DNA of 64,000 nt, taken from assembly GCF_004332155.1 (NCBI RefSeq), contig NZ_SJDV01000003.1, forward strand, positions 186,001 to 250,000, written 5' to 3'. Below are positions 25,981-35,651 of the stretch, piece after piece (position 1 is the first letter of the stretch; every line of letters starts with the position of its first letter). A model generated the notes under the pieces. The model made no database searches. It saw only the letters and a list, made by a program, of their open reading frames with translations, and was not told the origin of the DNA. The stretch comes from Gramella sp. KN1008 (GTDB lineage Bacteria; Bacteroidota; Bacteroidia; Flavobacteriales; Flavobacteriaceae). Position numbers and translations under genes: made by a program.

Positions 25981-26003
25981 TGACAAACAGATTTTGTTTG
26001 TCA
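25981..26003 (-). promoter_or_regulatory. Inverted repeat between two candidate start codons
   Basis: TGACAAACA and TGTTTGTCA are perfect 9-bp inverted copies with a five-base spacer. They lie exactly between in-frame ATG codons at 26004 and 25980 of the surface-protein gene. In RNA this would be a hairpin touching the inner start; in DNA it could be an operator. Confidence 0.5.
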
Positions 26004-26073
26004 TTTAAGTAATGTTCAAATGCTTTAGGATCAGCCAAATATATGTTATTTTTTGATGCGGAAATAAAATATT

Positions 26074-28077
26074 TTAAGCCAGTTCCTTAATTTTTTCCTG
26101 TAGTATTTTTATCTCATCTCTCAATCTTGCAGCCTGCATAAAATCGAGTTCTTTCGCCGCAGTTTCCATGGATTTTCTTTTCTCCCTGATCTTTTTCTCC
26201 ATCTGAGGTTTGGTAAGATATTCCGCTTCTTCCTCAGCTGCTTTCAGGTCAGGACGCTTTTCATGCTCGTAGATATCAAGTTTTTCCTTGATGAGAACAC
26301 TATTGAATTTCTTAACCAGTGGTTTAGGAGTTATATTGTTTTCTTTGTTATATGCGATCTGTTTTTCACGACGGTATTCAGTCTGGTCTATTGTCTTTTG
26401 CATACTATCGGTGATCTTGTCAGCATAAAGGATTGCTTTTCCTTCTACGTGACGGGCAGCGCGTCCAATCGTTTGGGTAAGGGAACGGTTACTTCTAAGG
26501 AAACCTTCTTTATCGGCGTCGATAATGGCCACGAGAGATACTTCAGGAAGGTCCAGACCTTCCCTTAGAAGGTTAACTCCAACCAGCACATCAAAAAGAC
26601 CTTTTCTAAGATCCTGCATGATCTCCACTCTTTCCAGGGTGTCAATGTCTGAATGTATGTAGCGGCAGCGTACATCTATCCTGGTAAGATATTTAGTGAG
26701 TTCTTCCGCCATTCGTTTAGTAAGAGTGGTGACCAAAATCCTTTCGTCTTTTTCAACTCTTTGCTGTATTTCTTCTATGAGATCATCTATCTGGTTCAAG
26801 CTTGGTCTTACTTCCACTACCGGATCAAGCAATCCGGTAGGACGTATCACCTGTTCCACATAAATACCTTCACTTTTCTGCAGTTCATAGTCCGCAGGTG
26901 TCGCACTTACATAGATTACCTGATTCTGTAAGGCTTCGAATTCTTCAAATTTCAATGGCCGGTTATCCATTGCCGCAGGTAGTCGGAATCCATATTCCAC
27001 CAATGTCTCTTTTCTGGAACGGTCACCACCATACATGGCATGCACCTGCGGGATGGTAACATGACTCTCGTCTACGACCATAAGGTAATCATCCGGGAAA
27101 TAATCCAGCAGGCAGAAAGGCCTGGTTCCAGGTTTTCTTCCGTCAAGGTACCTTGAATAATTCTCAATTCCGGAACAATATCCCAGTTCACGGATCATCT
27201 CCAGGTCAAAATTCGTTCTTTCGTCCAGTCTTTTTGCCTCTAACATTTTACCTATGTCCTGAAAGTAACTAACCTGTTTAACGAGATCGTCCTGTATCTC
27301 ATGTATCGCATTCTGCAGGACATCAGGAGAAGTCACAAACATATTGGCCGGGTAAATATTTAACCGGTCATATTTTTCGATAATATCGTTGGTACCGGGA
27401 TCAAAAGCTTCAATCTCTTCAATTTCATCTCCAAAGAAATGTATTCTGAAAGCATTATCGGCATAGCTGGGAAATACATCCACAGTATCTCCTTTTATTC
27501 TGAAATTTCCATGGCTGAATTCAGCTTCCGTCCTTGAATAAAGACTCTGAACCAGACTATGAAGGAATTTAGTCCTGGAGATCTCCATATCCCTTTCAAT
27601 TGAAACGACATTCTTTCGAAACTCCACGGGATTACCAATTCCATAAAGACAGGACACCGATGCGACTACCAGTACATCCCTTCTTCCGCTTAAGAGGGAA
27701 GAAGTGGTGCTCAACCTTAATTTCTCGATCTCTTCGTTGATCGAGAGGTCTTTCTCAATGTAAGTCCCGGATGTAGGAATAAATGCTTCCGGTTGATAAT
27801 AATCATAATAACTTACGAAATATTCCACCGCATTATCCGGAAAGAACTGCTTGAATTCTGAATAAAGCTGCGCTGCAAGCGTCTTATTATGCGCAAGAAC
27901 AAGCGTGGGTTTTTGAACTTCTTCAATGACGTTGGCCACGGTAAAGGTTTTTCCCGAGCCGGTCACTCCCAGAAGCGTCTGGTACTGTTCATTCTTATTA
28001 ATTCCCGTTACCAGTTGCTTTATCGCCTGCGGCTGGTCTCCGGTTGGTTTATAATCTGATTCTATCTTGAATTTCAT
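26074..28077 (-). CDS. uvrB: Excinuclease ABC subunit B
   Basis: A 667-aa damage-verification helicase of nucleotide excision repair, which works with UvrA and UvrC. Walker A GVTGSGKT (38-45), the beta-hairpin region with [17 protein letters not shown] (Walker B type), the [20 protein letters not shown] helicase motifs and QTIGRAARH are all present. The UVR coiled-coil motif that binds UvrC closes the protein (about residues 625-660). Full length. No other uvr gene is nearby, as is usual. Confidence 0.98.
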   Translation of the reverse strand: MKFKIESDYKPTGDQPQAIKQLVTGINKNEQYQTLLGVTGSGKTFTVANVIEEVQKPTLVLAHNKTLAAQLYSEFKQFFPDNAVEYFVSYYDYYQPEAFIPTSGTYIEKDLSINEEIEKLRLSTTSSLLSGRRDVLVVASVSCLYGIGNPVEFRKNVVSIERDMEISRTKFLHSLVQSLYSRTEAEFSHGNFRIKGDTVDVFPSYADNAFRIHFFGDEIEEIEAFDPGTNDIIEKYDRLNIYPANMFVTSPDVLQNAIHEIQDDLVKQVSYFQDIGKMLEAKRLDERTNFDLEMIRELGYCSGIENYSRYLDGRKPGTRPFCLLDYFPDDYLMVVDESHVTIPQVHAMYGGDRSRKETLVEYGFRLPAAMDNRPLKFEEFEALQNQVIYVSATPADYELQKSEGIYVEQVIRPTGLLDPVVEVRPSLNQIDDLIEEIQQRVEKDERILVTTLTKRMAEELTKYLTRIDVRCRYIHSDIDTLERVEIMQDLRKGLFDVLVGVNLLREGLDLPEVSLVAIIDADKEGFLRSNRSLTQTIGRAARHVEGKAILYADKITDSMQKTIDQTEYRREKQIAYNKENNITPKPLVKKFNSVLIKEKLDIYEHEKRPDLKAAEEEAEYLTKPQMEKKIREKRKSMETAAKELDFMQAARLRDEIKILQEKIKELA

Positions 28078-28226
28078 TCAGCAATTTTTCATTCATCTGT
28101 TATAATATTCGCTATTTAGCGGTCAGATGCAATTCGCCATTCATCATTCTGCAAACTATGAGAAATTGGAATGGCTAATTTCATAGCCTCACGAAATTAA
28201 GCAATTATCGAACCGAAATCAATTTT

Positions 28227-29825
28227 TTATCTGATCAGAGAGAAATGACCGTTAAATTCCTGACCGTTCTGTAGCTCTACCCTAAACCAGTAATCCCCGG
28301 CAGGCATTTCTTTACCATTAAAGATGCCATCCCAGCCCTGTTTTAAAGGATCCAGCCTAATAAGCAGCTTTCCGTAACGATCGAAAATCCGGATGAGGTT
28401 TTTTCCAACGGAAGAGGAAAGGCCTTTTATTTGCCAGAAATCATTGACTCCATCTCCATTAGGAGTAAAGAAATTATCATAACCTAATACGGCAATTTCA
28501 GATTCAATGATCGCACATCCTTTAATATCCCTGATATACAGCGTTTGAAAACCGGACGCTACATTTGTGAAAGTAGTGCTGGTCTGGTAGGGACCATTTA
28601 TATCTCCAATTGAATACTCATAATTGTTTGAGGTGTCGAAATCCAGGGTGACGGTATTGTTATTAGCATTCACCTTGGGCTGAGTGGCAGAGACCGACTG
28701 GATTCGGGGAGGTGAGTTTAATATTAGGCTTATCTCAGACAAGTTAAAACAATCGAGGTTTCCATTTTCCCAGACACGTGCATATATGGTTCCCCCGTTC
28801 GAATTGTAGGAATTAGATAAGGGATCTCTATTTGCGGCAGCATCAGCAGAATTTTGAAAAAAACTTATCTGGAAATCAGAAGGACTAAGCTCCCCGAGAA
28901 TGTCTCTGTTTTTATCTGTAAGGACAAAGCTTTCATCCCCGGAAAAATCCATGTCGCATTTCTCCCAGATGTAGCTTGACGGGATAACCGGGCCTTCATT
29001 AATAACCAGATCAAAATCGGTTATTTTCGAGCAGCCGGTGATATCGTTCTCAACTCGGGCATAGATAGTTTTAACTGGTTGCTGACTGGTATAAATGTCT
29101 GAAATCGGATTCAGATTATCTGAGGCGTCAGCCAGGGATTCGTGGTAAGTTAAAGTAGTATTGTTCTGGGTGGTAATCTCAGAATTCTGAACGCTTAGGT
29201 CAAACTCTGCTGTGAAATTTGAGTTGCAGGTCTGGAGATCATCAGGTTCGTTTATTTCCGGAGCTTCGGGAAACGGGGACCCTCCAACTGTAGAGGTTCC
29301 CGTCCATTCCAGCTCGAAGGGGCTATTTCCTATAGGTCTGTCTATAACAATAAAATATGTTTCACCAGGCAGGACATCCATAGATTTTACGTAACTATTT
29401 CCGCTCGCTCCAGGTCCTTCACTTGTATCTGTTTCTGTATCGTTCATTCCGGTATGATTGGTTGTTGCTCCGGCTAAATTAGGATTTGTAGTGGAGCATC
29501 TTACCGCAGTGCCTAGATTACCACAGCTTTTATTAGGCCCATAGATGAAAAAGTCATAATCTACCATAATATCAGGATTGGTAGGTTTCAGGTTAAAGCC
29601 CAGTGTCCCTTCTTTGGTGATTTTTACATAAAGCCAGAGGCTATTGTGCTCCATACTGGAACAGGAGTTCAGGTTTGAAATTTCCTGAGTTCCTATCCCG
29701 TCTGCATTACTTGAAATAGCACCATCGCCACAAATTTGAATGGCTCCTACACAATCATTGGCGACAGATTGGGCCAATCCATTAAAGCTCATTACAAAAA
29801 GGAAGATTGCCGGAATAATTTTCAT
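28227..29825 (-). CDS. Secreted T9SS type B cargo protein
   Basis: A 532-aa exported protein with a signal peptide (ends near GLAQS, residue 20) and a C-terminal type IX secretion sorting domain of type B. The latter is recognisable by FFTPNGDGVNDFW, RIFDRYGKLL, GWDGIFNGKEMPAGDYWF and a final short beta-strand. The N-terminal 180 residues look like a beta-sandwich adhesion-type domain with Cys pairs; the middle has Ig-like repeats ending in phrases such as IYARVENDITGC. It is probably surface-exposed or released. A stretch of about 150 bases upstream of uvrB separates the two genes. Confidence 0.92.
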   Translation of the reverse strand: MKIIPAIFLFVMSFNGLAQSVANDCVGAIQICGDGAISSNADGIGTQEISNLNSCSSMEHNSLWLYVKITKEGTLGFNLKPTNPDIMVDYDFFIYGPNKSCGNLGTAVRCSTTNPNLAGATTNHTGMNDTETDTSEGPGASGNSYVKSMDVLPGETYFIVIDRPIGNSPFELEWTGTSTVGGSPFPEAPEINEPDDLQTCNSNFTAEFDLSVQNSEITTQNNTTLTYHESLADASDNLNPISDIYTSQQPVKTIYARVENDITGCSKITDFDLVINEGPVIPSSYIWEKCDMDFSGDESFVLTDKNRDILGELSPSDFQISFFQNSADAAANRDPLSNSYNSNGGTIYARVWENGNLDCFNLSEISLILNSPPRIQSVSATQPKVNANNNTVTLDFDTSNNYEYSIGDINGPYQTSTTFTNVASGFQTLYIRDIKGCAIIESEIAVLGYDNFFTPNGDGVNDFWQIKGLSSSVGKNLIRIFDRYGKLLIRLDPLKQGWDGIFNGKEMPAGDYWFRVELQNGQEFNGHFSLIR

Positions 29826-29842
29826 CTAAAGAGGCTTTACCT

Positions 29843-30679
29843 TTAAAGGTCTCTCTTTTTAAGCAGGACTAAGGATAGATAAACAAAGATGGCTATCCAA
29901 ATGCTCACTATGAGCAACTGGTACCAGTGAATCCCATAATCCTTGTTCAATTCAGAACCTATCTGGCTCGCAGCTGTTTGTACCGCATTTAAACGCGAAA
30001 ACGGTTCGACGATAAGATTGCTCATAGCTTCGAGGGGGAAGAACTGCATGATCTTTTCGGCAATTTCAGTACCCTTGAAGACTTTGAAGTTAAGCACCGC
30101 GAAAAGGATGTTTTCAAATATGTACCAGACCACCAGAAAGCCCAGCGCAAAGGCCGATCTTTTAACAAGAATCCCCAGAAACATACAAAAAGCAAAGAAG
30201 CCCGTAAGCTTTACAAAATAAGCTACCAGATATTCCAGATCCGAGAAAACGATAGAGAATTCGGTGAAGTCTGAAAATGAATAACCCAGAATAAGGGAAA
30301 CCGCAAAAAGGAACAGTGTTGAAATACCCGAAAATACCAGAACTGTAAGGAATTTAGACATTATAAATTCCTTTTTGCTCAGGCCGTCTATCAGGTTCTG
30401 TTTAATTGTACGGTTACTGTATTCATTAGACATCATCGAGACGATCACGATGGCTAGGAACAATTTTAGCAGTGCGGCGATATAACTGTTGAAATGCCAG
30501 ATATAAGGAAAATTGAATATTCCCTGGTCGGCAACACGAAATTCTATTTGCCCAATATTGAATTCAATTGATGCTATAAGCGCAATAAAGGTGATCAAGA
30601 TAAAATAGGTGATAATGAGTATCCTGGCAGAACGGCTGTATCTTAGTTTATTATATTCTATTTCTAGTAAACGTAGCAT
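29843..30679 (-). CDS. ABC transporter permease (ABC-2 type)
   Basis: A 278-aa membrane protein with six hydrophobic segments in the ABC-2 arrangement. The conserved segment SNEYSNRTIKQNLIDGLSKKEFIMSK (about 84-109) is typical of single-permease exporters of the bacitracin/lantibiotic type. Its start codon overlaps the stop of the ATPase gene by one base, so the two form one transporter. The substrate is unknown. Confidence 0.9.
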   Translation of the reverse strand: MLRLLEIEYNKLRYSRSARILIITYFILITFIALIASIEFNIGQIEFRVADQGIFNFPYIWHFNSYIAALLKLFLAIVIVSMMSNEYSNRTIKQNLIDGLSKKEFIMSKFLTVLVFSGISTLFLFAVSLILGYSFSDFTEFSIVFSDLEYLVAYFVKLTGFFAFCMFLGILVKRSAFALGFLVVWYIFENILFAVLNFKVFKGTEIAEKIMQFFPLEAMSNLIVEPFSRLNAVQTAASQIGSELNKDYGIHWYQLLIVSIWIAIFVYLSLVLLKKRDL

Positions 30680-31584
30680 TAGGCTTGAGCGGTTTGGTTA
30701 GTTAACTGAAGGAATTGCTCTTCGAGACTTTCTTTTCGTTTGTTGAGATAAGATAGTGAAAGACCTTTTTCAAAAAGATACCGGTTGATCTCTTCGGCTT
30801 CCATTGGGTTATCCAGGAAGGCTGTAAGTACTCCATCTTTATCTGTGATCTTTCCGATCTTTGGATGCTCCTTCAGCAGCTCCTCAAGCTTTTGCATATC
30901 CGGTGCCTTTAGTTCAAAGAATCCATGGCTATGCACGATCTCATCTACCGGACCGCTGTACAGTTTTACGCCTTTTCTGATAATCACCACATGAGAACAC
31001 ACCTTTTCCACTTCATCCAGCAGATGCGAGGCCAGTAGAATAGTGGTTCCACCTGCCGCAATCTTTCTTATGATCTCCCTGATCTGATGTATTCCCTGTG
31101 GATCCAGGCCGTTAGTGGGTTCATCCAGGATAAGGATCTCGGGATCGTTTAAGAGGGCAGAGGCTATAGCGAGACGCTGCTTCATTCCCAGTGAAAATGT
31201 TCTGAATTTACTGTCCTTGCGGTCTGAAAGCCCTACCAGTTCCAGTTTCTCATGGATCTTGCTAGTATCTGTACCCTTGATTTTACAAACCAGTGCAAGA
31301 TTCTGAACAGCCGTCATGTAAGGATAAAAGTTGGGGTGCTCAATGATAGCACCTACTTTTTTAAGGGCTTCATGGGTAGAAAGGGTCCCGTCAAACCACT
31401 TGAAATCCCCCGATGATTTGTTCACCACATTAAGTACCATTCCAAGTGTGGTGGATTTACCGCTCCCGTTAGGCCCAAGGATACCATAGACATTTCCTTT
31501 TTCTATACTGAAGCTTAGGTTGTTTACGGCAGTGATCCTGCCAAAATGCTTGGTGAGATTATTTAGACTTAAAATTGTTTCCAA
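30679..31584 (-). CDS. ABC transporter ATP-binding protein
   Basis: A 301-aa ATPase partner of the downstream permease. Walker A GPNGSGKST (37-45), signature FSLGMKQRLA, Walker B ILILDEPTNGLDP and the switch histidine in LLASHLL are intact. A C-terminal accessory region of about 70 residues follows, as in bacitracin-type exporters. The start is assigned to a TTG at 31584 because homologous proteins begin METILS at this point. A longer frame to 31770 would add 62 unlike residues and overlap the divergent gene at 31.7 kb. Confidence 0.9.
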   Translation of the reverse strand: METILSLNNLTKHFGRITAVNNLSFSIEKGNVYGILGPNGSGKSTTLGMVLNVVNKSSGDFKWFDGTLSTHEALKKVGAIIEHPNFYPYMTAVQNLALVCKIKGTDTSKIHEKLELVGLSDRKDSKFRTFSLGMKQRLAIASALLNDPEILILDEPTNGLDPQGIHQIREIIRKIAAGGTTILLASHLLDEVEKVCSHVVIIRKGVKLYSGPVDEIVHSHGFFELKAPDMQKLEELLKEHPKIGKITDKDGVLTAFLDNPMEAEEINRYLFEKGLSLSYLNKRKESLEEQFLQLTNQTAQA

Positions 31585-31678
31585 GATTGATGAAGTGTTT
31601 AAAATACGACGTCTAAAATAGGATTTTGTTACAGGTTTCCCTATAATAAGCTTAATTTTGAGAAAACTAGGTACACCT

Positions 31679-32743
31679 ATGCAACAGAAACTGATGTCTA
31701 AAAAGAAGCCCTCTTTCCCTATTAATGAGCGCTTCAACCGATATCTGGCTAAATACAATCGAAACACCAAGATCCCGGTATTCTATGAGGATCTGTTAAG
31801 ATTTTCAGGATCTATCGTGGTCTATGATCAGCACGAAGAAGATACCTTCTGGGTGAGGTGCTATTATCCTGATCATGAAAGGATCGAGATCGATAACAGC
31901 CTGAAAAAGGTCTATACCATTCTTCATTCTGATGGAAGTGATGATTCTCTGGACTGGCTTAATGTGGATGCTATTGATTACTGCACCTTCGGAAATTCAA
32001 AACCTTTCAGGATAAAGATCAGGAATATACTTAATGATAGTTTTACTTATTTCTATGTGAAGAAAGCTGATGCTTCCAGGCTCTACGGACTCGAATTCGA
32101 GCATTTGCTCTCTCCTCATCGTATAAATTTCCTGGTTTATAAAGACACTCTTATTGAAGCACATATCGCCGGAATTCCGGGTGATGTATTTATAGATGAT
32201 CATCTGCCGGAATGTGATCTAAGGGCACAGACCCAGATAGCCAAGCAATTCGTAAAGTTCAATGAGCGCTGTACCGTGAGGTTGCTTGGCGATATGCGTT
32301 CTTATAATTACGTGGTAATTCCTACTCACGATTTTGACCATGTGGAGTACCAGATAAGAGCAATAGATTTTGATCAGCAATGCTATGAAGGGAATTTAAA
32401 GGTATACCGTCCCCAGTTCTTCAAGGAGAATTTCAAGATGGTAAAGCTGGTGTCCGAAAAACTGGAGGAATCCTCAATAGAGCAATATCGTAAGGAGGAG
32501 CGTTCGCTTCTCGCAAAAAGGATGATCAACACCAAAGGACGCTATAAAGAACTTATAAGGTGTATGATCAATGATCATGTTTCTTCCAAAGACAATGTAA
32601 AACAATTAAGAAACGAGCTGTATGCTTTTTCAAAAGATATGAAGTTCAAACGGGCCAGTACCATGGGACAGATCTTAAGAACCGCACTTGATTTTGTAAA
32701 GCGTAATTACGAAAATGTGAATATGCAGCGGATGCTGGAATAG
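31679..32743 (+). CDS. Conserved hypothetical protein, 354 aa
   Basis: A soluble, charged protein of 354 residues with no signal peptide or membrane segment. The N-terminus is basic (MSKKKPSFPINERFNRYLAKY from the second Met). The middle has alternating strands, including HLLSPHRINFLVYKDTLIEAHIAGIPGD. The C-terminal 100 residues are helical and lysine-rich. I recognise no domain or catalytic motif, although similar proteins seem to occur across Flavobacteriia (recalled impression). Candidate starts are ATG 31679 and ATG 31694. It is divergent from the ABC transporter operon. Confidence 0.75.
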   Translation: MQQKLMSKKKPSFPINERFNRYLAKYNRNTKIPVFYEDLLRFSGSIVVYDQHEEDTFWVRCYYPDHERIEIDNSLKKVYTILHSDGSDDSLDWLNVDAIDYCTFGNSKPFRIKIRNILNDSFTYFYVKKADASRLYGLEFEHLLSPHRINFLVYKDTLIEAHIAGIPGDVFIDDHLPECDLRAQTQIAKQFVKFNERCTVRLLGDMRSYNYVVIPTHDFDHVEYQIRAIDFDQQCYEGNLKVYRPQFFKENFKMVKLVSEKLEESSIEQYRKEERSLLAKRMINTKGRYKELIRCMINDHVSSKDNVKQLRNELYAFSKDMKFKRASTMGQILRTALDFVKRNYENVNMQRMLE

Positions 32744-32760
32744 CTTTAAACTGAAACAAG

Positions 32761-32843
32761 GTCACTGCGAACGAGGTGAAGCAGTCTTAATAATAAGATT
32801 CCTTCGCTTCCTGCCTATCGGCAGGCAGGCGCTCGGAATGACG
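32761..32843. repeat. REP-like palindromic intergenic repeat
   Basis: GTCACTGCGAACGAGGTGAAGCAGTCT is followed by an imperfect inverted partner, GATTCCTTCGCTTCC...GCGCTCGGAATGAC. A further hairpin, CCTGCCTATCGGCAGG, is inserted in the right arm. This is the form of the short dispersed palindromes ending in GTCAnTGCGA/TCGnAnTGAC that occur in many bacterial genomes. Convergent genes flank it. Confidence 0.7.
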
Positions 32844-32853
32844 GGTCAAAATG

Positions 32854-32888
32854 AGCTTAGGGCTTAAAACTTAAAGCTTATAGCTTTT
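32854..32888. repeat. AGCTTAA-type repeat between converging genes
   Basis: GCTTAGGGCTTAAAACTTAAAGCTTATAGCTTTTTT is a degenerate run of the heptamer seen at 16.5 kb. It abuts the stop codon of the nucleoid-associated protein gene; its T-run, read on the + strand, might help termination. Confidence 0.6.
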
Positions 32889-33947
32889 TTACTTCTTCTC
32901 CTCCTTATTGAAATAAACCAGATAGTAGTACATCTGCTTTTCCTCATCCCAGCCTTTTTCCACGAACTTGTCGGCTGATTCGGCATTTACGAAATCCATT
33001 TTGATCTGGATATTCGTATCCAGGGTGATCACGTTCTTGATCTTCTTTCTGGCATCGGTCACCGCTTTGTTCGCAATAGGGAAATTAGTAAGATCTTCAA
33101 CCTTATATTTTGGAGCTTTTTCGGTCTTGTAATTCTGGAATTCAGGGATCAATGCCGGGTTGTCGATCACTGAATTGATATAATTACTCTCCTCAAAATC
33201 ATCATTTTTGGCAAAATAGTCCATGCTGCGGTTCATGAAAAGGACTTCCTGCTTCTTGTCTTCAGCTGGTAGCACCACATCCTTCGCAAAATTCTTGGCA
33301 AAATTCAGATAATTCCTGGTGAAATAGTTCTCATCTGCCAGGACATCCACGCCCAGAAAGTTTTCCAGCCAGTATTTGGCATCATAACGGTTGGAATCCA
33401 CTGAAAGAATCTTGTAACCTTCAGTACGATTTGTATTGAAAATGATCGCTCCCTTATCCAGTTTGTTAAGATTCACTCCCTGCTGAACGATCATATCCAG
33501 ATTACTTCCTTTCTGTTCAAACTGAAGAAAGTCATGCTTTAATTCAGATTTAAAGATCCCGATCCCTGAAACTTTTTCATTATCTATCTGAAGGTTTTCA
33601 AAATAGACCACATACACTTCTCCGCTTTTGATATGAGGATGGCTTGATTGTTCATATAGAAGCGTGGCGATCTTTTTGGAATATTCGTGAGAATTTAAAG
33701 GATCGTCAAAAATGGAATTCGAAAGATTATAAAGCTCATGAAACTCAAGATCGCTCTCATGATGAAACCGGTAATAAGATTCTTCCTTTTCCCTGAAGGG
33801 TTTCAGGAAATACTCTTTGATAAGAGGTTTGATCTCATCATTAAGATGATAGGTTGAAGCTGAGAGGAAAATATTCTCTCCACGGCTTTTATTTCCTACA
33901 CGATGTACAGAAAGCGATTCAATTTGAGCATTATATAGATTGATCAT
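32889..33947 (-). CDS. NdpA/YejK-type nucleoid-associated protein
   Basis: A 352-aa protein of the 37-kDa nucleoid-associated (NdpA) family. It opens with the family-type start MINLYNAQIESLSVHRVGNK, has the long mixed alpha/beta middle, and ends with strand-rich NVITLDTNIQIKMDF. E. coli YejK associates with the nucleoid and topoisomerases, but the molecular function is unclear. It is separated from the gene downstream on the + strand side by the repeat-rich gap. Confidence 0.82.
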   Translation of the reverse strand: MINLYNAQIESLSVHRVGNKSRGENIFLSASTYHLNDEIKPLIKEYFLKPFREKEESYYRFHHESDLEFHELYNLSNSIFDDPLNSHEYSKKIATLLYEQSSHPHIKSGEVYVVYFENLQIDNEKVSGIGIFKSELKHDFLQFEQKGSNLDMIVQQGVNLNKLDKGAIIFNTNRTEGYKILSVDSNRYDAKYWLENFLGVDVLADENYFTRNYLNFAKNFAKDVVLPAEDKKQEVLFMNRSMDYFAKNDDFEESNYINSVIDNPALIPEFQNYKTEKAPKYKVEDLTNFPIANKAVTDARKKIKNVITLDTNIQIKMDFVNAESADKFVEKGWDEEKQMYYYLVYFNKEEKK

Positions 33948-34036
33948 TTAATCTGAAAATTTTGGCTAAATAAAGCAGAAAAAAATTAAACCTGAAAATG
34001 AATTTCAGAAGAAAAATTCGGAATGAAATAGAAAAT

Positions 34037-34555
34037 TTAGTTCCAGTGATCGTCGAAACTGAGATTGTCAAAATCATCAGAATCGTAATCATCGTCATAA
34101 TCGCCGTTCAGCAAGCCTTCATCCTCACCTTTGAATTCCTTGGCTGGTGGATTATCGGGAAGTTGCCCGTGTACGAACATAAGATTGGGATAATCACGGC
34201 CTTCTTCAACTTCGGCAATCTGCGCGAGTTCTACGAAAAAGGTCCACATTTGCAGAAAGTCGTAAACATAGATCAGTTTGGTCTGTGATTCTGAGAGAAC
34301 GCTGTCCAGTGTGGTTTCATTCATCAGTTTAATGGAGGTGTCATGCCCGCTCATATCGAACTGATGGATCTCCTCACCCTGATTCCATTCTTCATCACTG
34401 ATATAAAAAGAGGCCATTTCGGTTCCGTCAAAACCAAAAGACTGTACGATGGTATTGTGCAGATCTTCCAGGGTATTTTCCTGAAGCATCTCTATATCTC
34501 TGAACACATCTTCATCTGCATCGAGAATTACTCTGAATCTATAGACCATAACCAT
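34037..34555 (-). CDS. Plasmid pRiA4b ORF-3 family protein
   Basis: A 172-aa protein matching the pRiA4b ORF-3 (IS1096 TnpR-like) family in its N-terminal part (YRFRVILDADEDVFRDIEML, then LEDLHNTIVQSFGFDG). The C-terminal third is extremely acidic (Asp/Glu-rich, about 145-170). Despite the family name there is no transposon here, and members are widespread chromosomal proteins of unknown function. ATG codons at 34555 and 34549 are equally possible. Confidence 0.8.
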   Translation of the reverse strand: MVMVYRFRVILDADEDVFRDIEMLQENTLEDLHNTIVQSFGFDGTEMASFYISDEEWNQGEEIHQFDMSGHDTSIKLMNETTLDSVLSESQTKLIYVYDFLQMWTFFVELAQIAEVEEGRDYPNLMFVHGQLPDNPPAKEFKGEDEGLLNGDYDDDYDSDDFDNLSFDDHWN

Positions 34556-34599
34556 GAAATTTGGATTACAAAGATACGTTTTTAGATGGGAAATCGAAG

Positions 34600-35613
34600 T
34601 TATTTGGTAAATCTGTGAAGGGTATATGTCATCCCGGCGAGTAAGAAAAATGCCCCCACCTGGTGTAATACTCCAAGCCAGATTGGTACCGCGTAAATCA
34701 GTGTCAGGACACCTAACAGGAATTGCACGAATACCATTATTAAAAGGAAATGAATACTTTTCGCCTGAAGCCCTGTTAACTCTATCTTTCTTGACCTGTA
34801 CCAGATATAGCCGATAATGGCCACTACGATATAGGCAAGATAACGGTGAACAAACTGCACACCACTCTTTCCTTCAATGAAATTACGCCATAAGGGAGAT
34901 TGTTCTGTATAGACCGTTTCATGGATCAGCTTACCCTCGGCCATCATTGGCCAGAAGTTATGTAAAAGACCAGCATCAAGACCTGCAACGAATGCTCCCC
35001 AAATGATCTGTACCATTAAAATAATCATTCCTGCCCTGACAAGATTCCTTAAGCTTTTATTTATTTCCTTTTTCTTGGGATAAATGATGTCCAGTGCCAC
35101 CCATAAAGCATAGGCGAATGTGACAAAAGCCGTGGTGAGATGCATGGCAAGCCTGTAATGGCTAACCCATGGCATATCTACCAGACCACTCTTTACCATA
35201 TACCAGCCTATGAATCCCTGAAAAGCTCCCAGTGCCAGAAGAATTAGGGATTTTTTGATGGTGGGGCGTGAAAGTTGCTTTTTAATAAGGAAATACAGGA
35301 ACGGAATAATAAAAACCACTCCGATAAGGCGTCCTATTACCCGGTGTATCCATTCCCAGAAGTAGATATCCTTGAAATCTTCAAGATTAAAATGATAGTG
35401 TAATTTCTGATATTCGGGATACTGCTTATAAAGATCAAAGGCTTCCTGCCATTCCTGTTCGTTCATCGGTGGAATGGTTCCGCTTATAAGTTTATAATTT
35501 GAAATGGATAACCCGGAATTGGTAAGCCTGGTTATTCCACCTACCACGACCATTAAGAAAATAAGTAAACACCCCGTTAGCAGCCAGTAAACTACTTTTT
35601 TGTTGTCTTTCAT
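34600..35613 (-). CDS. ctaA: Heme A synthase (COX15/CtaA)
   Basis: A 337-aa membrane enzyme that oxidises the methyl group of heme O to a formyl group, giving heme A for aa3-type cytochrome c oxidase. It has eight hydrophobic segments and the four heme-ligand histidine regions: WEWIHRVIGR, RLAMHLTTAF, FVHRYLAY and LHQVGAFF. The extra loop with WxAFVAGLDAG matches the family. The presence of this enzyme implies aerobic respiration with an aa3 oxidase encoded elsewhere. Confidence 0.95.
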   Translation of the reverse strand: MKDNKKVVYWLLTGCLLIFLMVVVGGITRLTNSGLSISNYKLISGTIPPMNEQEWQEAFDLYKQYPEYQKLHYHFNLEDFKDIYFWEWIHRVIGRLIGVVFIIPFLYFLIKKQLSRPTIKKSLILLALGAFQGFIGWYMVKSGLVDMPWVSHYRLAMHLTTAFVTFAYALWVALDIIYPKKKEINKSLRNLVRAGMIILMVQIIWGAFVAGLDAGLLHNFWPMMAEGKLIHETVYTEQSPLWRNFIEGKSGVQFVHRYLAYIVVAIIGYIWYRSRKIELTGLQAKSIHFLLIMVFVQFLLGVLTLIYAVPIWLGVLHQVGAFFLLAGMTYTLHRFTK

Positions 35614-35651
35614 TGCAATAAGGTTAAGTATATATAAAACTCAAAATCATC

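Noticed and set aside
31585..31770. 62-residue N-terminal extension of the ABC ATPase
   Set aside because: It does not resemble ABC proteins and overlaps the divergent gene; the TTG at 31584 matches the usual METILS start.
34037..34555. Possible transposon gene (pRiA4b ORF-3/IS1096 name)
   Set aside because: No transposase, inverted repeats or target duplications flank it; the family is a widespread chromosomal one.
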